Below, one piece after another: positions 9,710-18,500 of a DNA stretch of 64,000 bases. The position numbers and the translations under genes were made by a program. The stretch is from Flavobacteriales bacterium (GTDB taxonomy: Bacteria > Bacteroidota > Bacteroidia > Flavobacteriales_F > PHOS-HE28), in contig JADJLR010000001.1 of the NCBI GenBank assembly GCA_016710015.1, positions 836,001 to 900,000 on the forward strand, written 5' to 3'. The number at the start of each line of letters is the position of its first letter. Position 1 is the first letter of the stretch. The notes under the pieces were generated by a model. It saw only the letters and a list, made by a program, of their open reading frames with translations. It made no database searches and had not been told where the DNA came from.

Positions 9710-9854
9710 TCGATCTCTGCTCAACTGACCGGTCGATCTCAGGCATTGGTCATGTGGATGAACCTGTTCATCCAATTTCCTAATTTCCAGTGCTATGGGT
9801 ACCAAGTAGCACCTATTTTACGGTCGCATTAGGAGTGGACCCAATAACGGTGAT

Positions 9855-12800
9855 ATGAGGCTACCCTACCATTCGTCATTCGGTGCGATCAGTGATCAGG
9901 ATCCTTTACACCTGCTACTGCGCCTATTCGTTCGATCACTTTGGGTGATCCTTCCCATTTGCTTTCTGGTTCCAAACGCTGCGCAGGGCCAAGCATTCCC
10001 CATTTTCAATGGCACGGTGAATACGTGCGTGGGAGCGTTCTTGGATAGCGGCGGCGAGGGTGCGGTAGGCTATGGGAACAACGAGAACTATACCTACACC
10101 ATTTGTCCGGACAACCCGACCGATGCGATCTCGCTTCAGTTCCTGACCTTCAATCTGAGTGCTGCAGGGGCTGCACCAGGAGATCGCATGTTCATATACG
10201 ACGGGAACAGCACTGCGGCACCTACCCTGGGGAACTATGCCGGAACCGCGTTGCAAGGCGTAACCGTAAGCGCTTCGCCGCTGAACAGCAGTGGATGCCT
10301 CACCATTGTATTCGAATCGAACAATACCGGTACTGGTGTTTTCGCTGCGAGCATTTCGTGCTACACCCCTTGTGCACGACCAACGGCGATCGCATCGATG
10401 AGCGAAGCAGCACCCGCCATGGTCTGTATCGGCGAGGCCGTGACCTTCAATAGCACGGGATCAATCGCTGCACCGGGATTCGCGATCGCGTCCAGACAAT
10501 GGGAATGGGGAGACGGCACCTTCCAGAACGGCGCACCTGCTGTGGCATCGCATGCCTATTCCGCCCCGGGAGCGTACACCGCACAATTGTACTTGGTGGA
10601 CAACAATGGATGTGCAAGCACCAATCGTGTGGACCTTGAGGTACTGGTCGGCACGGAACCGGACTTCATCGGGACCGGAGGCGATGTACTCGGCTGTGTT
10701 GGTGAAACGCTGTGCTTGGACGCGGTAGTGAATGCCACCACATTCAATGAGCTACCTACCGGAGATCTGGGCAATGGGGTCTTCTTGCCGGACGATGTTG
10801 GATCCTGCTTCAATGCAGAACTCACCTTCACCCAATTCGCGGCAGGGCAAACATTGAACTCGATAAATGACCTACTTTCCATCTGTGTGAACATCGAGCA
10901 CTCGTTCATCGGGGATCTGGTGGTGAATATCATCAGTCCCACAGGGCAGACCGTTACGATGCACCAACAGGGTGGCGGTGCAACCTTCCTCGGTGTTCCG
11001 GTGGACAATGATCTACAGCCGAATGCGCAAGGCACCTGTTGGCAGTATTGTTTCAGTCCAAGTGCGACCAACGGAACGTGGGTGGACAACGCTGGGGGCA
11101 CGTTGCCGGCGGGGACCTACGAAAGTCTGAACAACTTGAATGGCTTGATCGGTTCACAGTTGAATGGGATCTGGCAGTTGCAGATCTGCGATCTCTGGGC
11201 TTCGGACAACGGGTTTGTTTGCGATTGGAACATTGATTTCGATCCGGCGCTTTTCCCCGATCTCTTGGAATTCACACCCGTGTATGGCACCGATTGTGAC
11301 AGCAGCAGTTGGAGCGGGCCGAACATCGGTTCTGCCACAGCGAATTGCCAAGGCATCTGCACCACACCACCCGGCCCAGGCAACTATCCGTATGTGTATA
11401 CGGTAACGGACAATTTCGGCTGTACCTACGATACCACCGTGGTCATCAGCGTGATCCCACCACCGGTCGTGAGTGCCGGACCGGATGCCTCAACATGCGC
11501 GGCACCTGTGCAATTGGGAGCTTCAATAACCAGCGGCGGTTTCCCCACGAATTGCACTTACGAATTATGGCTTCGCGATTCTTACGGAGATGGATGGACC
11601 TTCGGTTCGAGCATCACGATCATCGTGGACGGGGTGTCCTCCACTTGGACACTGGGCGATGGGGATCTCGGTTTCGTAACCATTGCAGTGAACAATGGAT
11701 CATCCATCGTACTGGACTACGATGCTGCATTCCTATTCAACGGAGAGCAAGGCTTCACTTTGTTCGATAGCAACACCGCTCAGGTCTACAACTCTCCGAA
11801 CGGGCCACCCAGCGGCATTGCTTGGTCAGGAAGCGCATATTGCCCAGGTGGTGGATTCACCTACAGTTGGTCCCCGACCGCAGGGCTATCGAACCCCAAC
11901 ATCGCGAACCCCATCGCTACGGTGGCCGGTACCACGGTCTATTGCGTAACGGCATACCAAGATGGGCATCCGGGATGCCCGGCAACGGATTGCATGACGA
12001 TCACGGTGGACAATACCGTCGATGCCGGAGGCAATGGAACCATTACGGTGTGCAGCAGTTCCCCTTCCTTCGGATTGTTCCCACTGATCTCCGGAACACC
12101 GTTGTCCGGTGGCACCTGGACAGCACCGGATGGCAGCCCGCACAGTGCAACTTTCCAACCGGGAACGGATGTTCCTGGGATCTACACATACACGGTGGTC
12201 GGTTCCGGAGCCTGCGGAAGTGCATCAGCCAGTTCCACCGTTACGGTGTCTGTGAACCCGCTACCGAACGCCGGTGCGAATGCCAACATCGTGGTGTGTA
12301 GCACCGATGCTTCCGTGAACTTGTTCACGCAGTTGGGAGGCACACCTGAAGTGGGAGGAAGTTGGAGTGGTCCAAGTGGATCCGCATTCACCAACCCGTT
12401 CAACCCAGCTACTGGAAGCGCTGGCACTTACACCTATACCATTGCCGGTGTTGCGCCTTGTCCAAGTTCGACAGCGACCGTAACAGTCACTATCCACGCT
12501 CCGCCGAACGCAGGTAACGATGGACCATTGACGCTGTGCAGCACTGGTGCTCCTGTGTCCCTTTTGAATGTGATCGGCGCTGCACCTGGTGGGTCCTGGT
12601 CAGGTCCAAGTGGTTTGGCTGGGGATGTATTCGACCCGGCAACGAATGCGGTTGGGACCTACACCTACACCATCCTTGGTACAGCACCCTGTCCTAGTGC
12701 AACTGCGGATGCGACGGTTACCGTTCACACACCACCGGACCCCGGAACGGATAGCGCGATCACGCTTTGTTCCACAGATGCAGCGGCTTCACTCTTCGCA

Positions 12801-14123
12801 CAACTTGGTGGAACGCCTGATGCGGGCGGCACATGGAGTGGACCGAGCGCTGTGGTCGGTGGCATGATCGACCCGGCCACGATGAGTGCTGGTGCGTATG
12901 TCTACACCGTCGCAGGCACTGCGCCGTGTCCGGATGAAACCGCTACCGTTACCGTAACGATCAATACACCGCCAGATGCAGGTAGTGATGGAAGCATTAC
13001 GCTTTGTTCCACGGATGCGGCGGCTTCACTCTTCGCACAACTCGGTGGAACTCCCGATGCTGGTGGCACATGGAGTGGACCGAGCGCTGTGGTCGGTGGC
13101 ATGATCGACCCGGCCACGATGAGTGCTGGTGCGTATGTCTACACCGTCGCAGGCACTGCGCCGTGTCCGGATGAAACCGCTACCGTTACCGTAACGATCA
13201 ATACACCGCCAGATGCAGGTAGTGATGGAAGCATTACGCTTTGTTCCACGGATGCGGCGGCTTCACTATTCGCACAACTCGGTGGAACTCCCGATGCTGG
13301 TGGCACATGGAGTGGACCGAGCGCTGTGGTCGGTGGCACGATCGACCCGGCCACGATGAGTGCTGGTGCGTATGTCTACACCGTCGCAGGCACTGCGCCG
13401 TGTCCGGATGAAACCGCTACCGTTACCGTAACGATCAATACACCGCCAGATGCAGGTAGTGATGGAAGCATTACGCTTTGTTCCACGGATGCGGCGGCTT
13501 CACTCTTCGCACAACTTGGTGGAACGCCTGATGCGGGCGGCACATGGAGTGGACCGAGCGCTGTGGTCGGTGGCATGATCGACCCGGCCACGATGAGTGC
13601 TGGTGCGTATGTCTACACCGTCGCAGGCACTGCGCCGTGTCCGGATGAAACTGCTACCGTTACCGTAACGATCAATACACCGCCAGATGCAGGTAGTGAT
13701 GGAAACATTACGCTTTGTTCCACGGATGCGGCGGCTTCACTCTTCGCACAACTCGGTGGAACTCCCGATGCTGGTGGCACTTGGAGCGGACCGAGTGCTG
13801 TAATTGGTGGCATGATCGATCCGGCCACGATGAGTGCTGGTGCGTATGTCTACACCGTCGCAGGCACTGCGCCGTGTCCGGATGAAACCGCTACCGTTAC
13901 CGTAACGATCAATACACCGCCAGATGCAGGTAGTGATGGAAGCGATCACGCTTTGTTCCACGGATGCGGCGGCTTCACTCTTCGCACAACTCGGTGGAGC
14001 TCCCGATGCTGGTGGCACTTGGAGCGGACCGAGTGCTGTAATTGGTGGCATGATCGACCCGGCGACCATGAGCGCTGGGGCTTATGTGTACACCGTTGCA
14101 GGCACTGCGCCGTGTCCGGATGA
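9855..14123 (+). CDS. Giant repeat adhesin, N-terminal part (CUB, PKD, P-domain, first repeats), ends after a frameshift
   Basis: The signal peptide lies near residues 25-46 (LFVRSLWVILPICFLV), so the start at 9855 fits, with a longish n-region. It has a CUB-like domain (about 45-165), PKD (about 180-260, WEWGDGTF) and P-like domain (about 280-470), in the same order as the gene at 3303. An extra domain (about 550-640, YGDGWTFGSSITIIVDG) follows, and tandem 79-residue repeats start near 12015. One extra base near 13944 shifts the frame, so the last ~60 residues to 14123 are spurious. The intact reading would run to 20850, about 3664 residues, one of the largest proteins such a genome would encode. 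Confidence 0.8.
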   Translation: MRLPYHSSFGAISDQDPLHLLLRLFVRSLWVILPICFLVPNAAQGQAFPIFNGTVNTCVGAFLDSGGEGAVGYGNNENYTYTICPDNPTDAISLQFLTFNLSAAGAAPGDRMFIYDGNSTAAPTLGNYAGTALQGVTVSASPLNSSGCLTIVFESNNTGTGVFAASISCYTPCARPTAIASMSEAAPAMVCIGEAVTFNSTGSIAAPGFAIASRQWEWGDGTFQNGAPAVASHAYSAPGAYTAQLYLVDNNGCASTNRVDLEVLVGTEPDFIGTGGDVLGCVGETLCLDAVVNATTFNELPTGDLGNGVFLPDDVGSCFNAELTFTQFAAGQTLNSINDLLSICVNIEHSFIGDLVVNIISPTGQTVTMHQQGGGATFLGVPVDNDLQPNAQGTCWQYCFSPSATNGTWVDNAGGTLPAGTYESLNNLNGLIGSQLNGIWQLQICDLWASDNGFVCDWNIDFDPALFPDLLEFTPVYGTDCDSSSWSGPNIGSATANCQGICTTPPGPGNYPYVYTVTDNFGCTYDTTVVISVIPPPVVSAGPDASTCAAPVQLGASITSGGFPTNCTYELWLRDSYGDGWTFGSSITIIVDGVSSTWTLGDGDLGFVTIAVNNGSSIVLDYDAAFLFNGEQGFTLFDSNTAQVYNSPNGPPSGIAWSGSAYCPGGGFTYSWSPTAGLSNPNIANPIATVAGTTVYCVTAYQDGHPGCPATDCMTITVDNTVDAGGNGTITVCSSSPSFGLFPLISGTPLSGGTWTAPDGSPHSATFQPGTDVPGIYTYTVVGSGACGSASASSTVTVSVNPLPNAGANANIVVCSTDASVNLFTQLGGTPEVGGSWSGPSGSAFTNPFNPATGSAGTYTYTIAGVAPCPSSTATVTVTIHAPPNAGNDGPLTLCSTGAPVSLLNVIGAAPGGSWSGPSGLAGDVFDPATNAVGTYTYTILGTAPCPSATADATVTVHTPPDPGTDSAITLCSTDAAASLFAQLGGTPDAGGTWSGPSAVVGGMIDPATMSAGAYVYTVAGTAPCPDETATVTVTINTPPDAGSDGSITLCSTDAAASLFAQLGGTPDAGGTWSGPSAVVGGMIDPATMSAGAYVYTVAGTAPCPDETATVTVTINTPPDAGSDGSITLCSTDAAASLFAQLGGTPDAGGTWSGPSAVVGGTIDPATMSAGAYVYTVAGTAPCPDETATVTVTINTPPDAGSDGSITLCSTDAAASLFAQLGGTPDAGGTWSGPSAVVGGMIDPATMSAGAYVYTVAGTAPCPDETATVTVTINTPPDAGSDGNITLCSTDAAASLFAQLGGTPDAGGTWSGPSAVIGGMIDPATMSAGAYVYTVAGTAPCPDETATVTVTINTPPDAGSDGSDHALFHGCGGFTLRTTRWSSRCWWHLERTECCNWWHDRPGDHERWGLCVHRCRHCAVSG

Positions 14124-15576
14124 AACCGCTACGGTCACTGTAACGATCAACACACCACCGGACCCCGGAACGGATAGCGCGATCACGCTTTGTTCCACAG
14201 ATGCAGCGGCTTCACTCTTCGCACAACTTGGTGGAACGCCTGATGCGGGCGGCACATGGAGTGGACCGAGCGCTGTGGTCGGTGGCATGATCGACCCGGC
14301 CACGATGAGTGCTGGTGCGTATGTCCACACCGTCGCAGGCACTGCGCCGTGTCCGGATGAAACTGCTACCGTTACCGTAACGATCAACACACCGCCAGAT
14401 GCAGGTAGTGATGGAAGCATTACGCTTTGTTCCACGGATGCGGCGGCTTCACTCTTCGCACAACTTGGTGGAACGCCTGATGCGGGCGGCACATGGAGTG
14501 GACCGAGCGCTGTGGTCGGTGGCATGATCGACCCGGCCACGATGAGTGCTGGTGCGTATGTCTACACCGTCGCAGGCACTGCGCCGTGTCCGGATGAAAC
14601 CGCTACGGTCACTGTAACGATCAACATACCACCGGATCCTGGAAGTGATGGCGCGATCACGCTTTGTTCCACAGATGCAGCGGCTTCACTCTTCGCACTA
14701 CTCGGTGGAACGCCCGATGCCGGTGGAACTTGGAGTGGACCGAGCGCTGTGGTCGGCGGCATGATCGACCCGGCGACCATGAGCGCAGGGGTGTACACCT
14801 ACACTGCTGCTGGTACGGCTCCATGCCCGGATGAGACCGCTACGGTCACCGTAACGATCAACATACCACCGGACCCCGGAACGGATAGCGCGATCACGCT
14901 TTGTTCCACAGATGCAGCGGCTTCACTCTTCGCACAACTTGGTGGAACGCCTGATGCGGGCGGCACATGGAGTGGACCGAGCGCTGTGGTCGGTGGCATG
15001 ATCGACCCGGCCACCATGAGCGCTGGTGCGTATGTCTACACCGTCGCAGGCACTGCGCCGTGTCCGGATGAAACTGCTACCGTTACCGTAACGATCAATA
15101 CACCGCCAGATGCAGGTAGTGATGGAAACATTACGCTTTGTTCCACGGATGCGGCGGCTTCACTCTTCGCACAACTCGGTGGAACTCCCGATGCTGGTGG
15201 CACTTGGAGCGGACCGAGTGCTGTAATTGGTGGCATGATCGACCCGGCGACCATGAGCGCAGGGGTGTACACCTACACTGCTGCTGGTACGGCTCCATGC
15301 CCGGATGAGACCGCTACGGTCACCGTAACGATCAACATACCACCGGATCCTGGAAGTGATGGCGCGATCACGCTTTGTTCCACAGATGCAGCGGCTTCAC
15401 TCTTCGCACTACTCGGTGGAACTCCTGATGCGGGCGGCACTTGGAGTGGACCGAGCGCTGTAGTCAGTGGCATGATCGATCCGGCGACCATGAGCGCTGG
15501 GGCTTATGTGTACACCGTTGCGGGCACTGCGCCGTGTCCCAATGAAACCGCTACGGTGAACGTCACGATCAACCCT
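12732..15576 (+). repeat. Twelve near-identical 237-bp direct repeats
   Basis: Units begin at 12732, 12969, 13206, 13443, 13680 and 13917, then, after the extra base near 13944, at 14155 and every 237 bp to 15340. Variation is limited to a few codon blocks (DPGTDSA, DAGSDGS, DAGSDGN, DPGSDGA; VVGG or VIGG; AYVYTVAG or VYTYTAAG) that are shuffled among units. This mosaic indicates recent unequal recombination or gene conversion. Confidence 0.88.
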
Positions 15577-18500
15577 GCCCCGGACGCAGGCGTGGACGGA
15601 TCCATCGCGCTTTGCATCACCAGTCCTGCGGTGTCACTTTTCGCTCAACTCGGCGGTACCCCGGATGCCGGAGGAACTTGGAATGGACCAAGCCCTGTGA
15701 TCGGCGGACAGTTCGATCCGACCACGATGACCGCAGGGGCGTACATCTACTCCGTGAGTGGCATCGCCCCATGCCCTTCGGATCAATCTACGGTCACGGT
15801 GAACGTGGTCACCAATCCGGATCCCGGAACTCCCGGTGCAGCCACACTTTGTTCTACGGATGCAAGCATCGATCTCTTTGCAACGTTGAACGGCACACCG
15901 GATGCTGGAGGAATATGGACTGGACCAAGTACAGTAGTTGCAGGACAGTTCGACCCAGCGACCAATGCCGCTGGTGTATACACCTACACGATCGCAGTTC
16001 CACCGCCATGTGTCAGCGTTTCTTCCACCGTGACCATCACACTCGTTCAACCACCGAATGCCGGTACCGATGGATCCCTTACGCTCTGCATCAGCAGCCC
16101 AGCAACATCGTTGTTCACTTCGTTGAATGGCAGTCCGAATGCAGGTGGAACGTGGTCAGGTCCGTCGCCGGTCGTTGGCGGACAGTTCGATCCAGCGACG
16201 ATGACCGCAGGCGACTATTTGTACACCGTGAACGGTACTGCACCCTGCCCTTCTGCTAGCGCAACAGTAAGTGTTAGTGTGGCAACCAATCCGGATCCCG
16301 GAACTCCCGGTGCAGCCACACTTTGTTCTACGGATGCAAGCATCGATCTCTTTGCAACGTTGAACGGCACACCGGATGCCGGTGGAACATGGACTGGACC
16401 AAGTACAGTAGTTGCAGGACAGTTCGACCCAGCGACCAATACCGCTGGTGTATACACCTACACGATCGCAGTTCCGCCGCCATGTGTCAGCGTTTCTTCC
16501 ACGGTGACCATCACACTCGTTCAACCACCGAATGCCGGTACCGATGGATCCCTTACGCTCTGCATCAGCAGCCCAGCAACTTCGTTGTTCACTTCGTTGA
16601 ATGGCAGTCCGAATGCAGGTGGAACGTGGTCAGGTCCGTCGCCGGTCGTTGGCGGACAGTTCGATCCAGCGACGATGACCGCAGGCGACTATTTGTACAC
16701 CGTGAACGGTACTGCACCCTGCCCTTCTGCTAGCGCAACAGTAAGTGTTAGTGTGGCAACCAATCCGGATCCCGGAACTCCCGGTGCAGCCACACTTTGT
16801 TCTACGGATGCAAGCATCGATCTCTTTGCAACGTTGAACGGCACACCGGATGCCGGTGGAACATGGACTGGACCAAGTACAGTAGTTGCAGGACAGTTCG
16901 ACCCAGCGACCAATACCGCTGGTGTATACACCTACACGATCGCAGTTCCGCCGCCATGTGTCAGCGTTTCTTCCACGGTGACCATCACACTCGTTCAACC
17001 ACCGAATGCCGGTACCGATGGATCCCTTACGCTCTGCATCAGCAGCCCAGCAACATCGTTGTTCACTTCGTTGAATGGCAGTCCGAATGCAGGTGGAACG
17101 TGGTCAGGTCCTTCGCCGGTCGTTGGCGGACAGTTCGATCCAGCGACGATGACCGCAGGCGACTATTTGTACACCGTGAACGGTACTGCACCCTGCCCTT
17201 CTGCTAGCGCAACAGTAAGTGTTAGTGTGGCGACCAATCCCGATCCCGGAACACCCGGAGCGGCCACACTTTGTTCTACGGATGCAAGCATCGATCTCTT
17301 TGCAACGTTGAACGGCACACCGGATGCTGGAGGAACATGGACTGGACCAAGTACAGTAGTTGCAGGACAGTTCGACCCAGCGACCAATACCGCTGGTGTA
17401 TACACCTACACGATCGCAGTTCCGCCGCCATGTGTCAGCGTTTCTTCCACGGTGACCATCACACTCGTTCAACCACCGAATGCCGGTACCGATGGATCCC
17501 TTACGCTCTGCATCAGCAGCCCAAGTGAGTCGATGGTGGTCGCCCTGAACGGTGCGCCAGATGCAGGTGGAACATGGAGCGGACCCAGCGCTGTGGTCGG
17601 TGGCCAATTCGATCCGTCGACGATGAACAGCGGTTTGTACACGTACACCGTTGCAGGCACAACACCATGTCCTGCTGCATCCTCAGACCTTGCTGTGGTA
17701 GTGGTTGCCGCTCCTGATGCCGGCCTTCCGGGTAACGCGATCCTATGCGCGATCGATGCAGAGATCGATCTCTTCGCCGAGTTGGGCGGTACGCCGGATG
17801 CCGGTGGTGCATGGACCGGACCGAGTGCAGTGGTCGGTGGGTCCTTCGATCCAGCGACGATGGCAGCGGGCATCTATACCTACACGATCAGTGTTCCTCC
17901 TCCGTGCGTCAATGCGAGCAGCACGGTCACCATTGATGTGATCCAACCACCGGACGCTGGAACGGATGGCAGCTTGGTGTTGTGCATCAGCAGCCCGGCC
18001 GGATCGTTGTTCACTTCGTTGGGTGGCTCGCCTCAAGTGAGCGGTACTTGGAGTGGCCCTAGTGTTTTGAATGCTGGTTCATTCGACCCGGCCACCATGA
18101 TACCGGGCATTTACACGTACACCGTTAGCGGAACCAGCCCCTGCCCTGCCGATGCCGCCACGGTTGAAGTGACCGTAGTTTCCACACCCGACCCCGGTGG
18201 TCCTGGCTTCCTAACAGCCTGTGCTTCGGATGCGCCTTCGGATCTCTTCACCCGTTTGGAAGGAGCGCCGGACAGCGGTGGCACATGGAGCGGACCTGGA
18301 GGTGTAATGAACGGCACCTTCGATCCAGCGACCGATGCACCTGGTGTGTACACATACACGATCAGTGTACCACCTCCGTGCAGCAGTGTCAGTTCAACGG
18401 TCACTGTTGATGTGATCCAACCACCGAATGCTGGACTCGATGGTAGTATCACGGTGTGCGCAACCGGTGAAGCCGTAGATCTCTTCGGCATACTGAATGG

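Noticed and set aside
12902..15491. Repeated 70-150-codon minus-strand open frames over the repeat array
   Set aside because: Each recurs with the 237-bp period because the DNA repeats. They mirror the sense codons and lack independent features.
12732..17530. Possible CRISPR array
   Set aside because: The direct repeats are 237 or 474 bp long, contiguous and coding, with no short repeat/spacer alternation and no cas genes.
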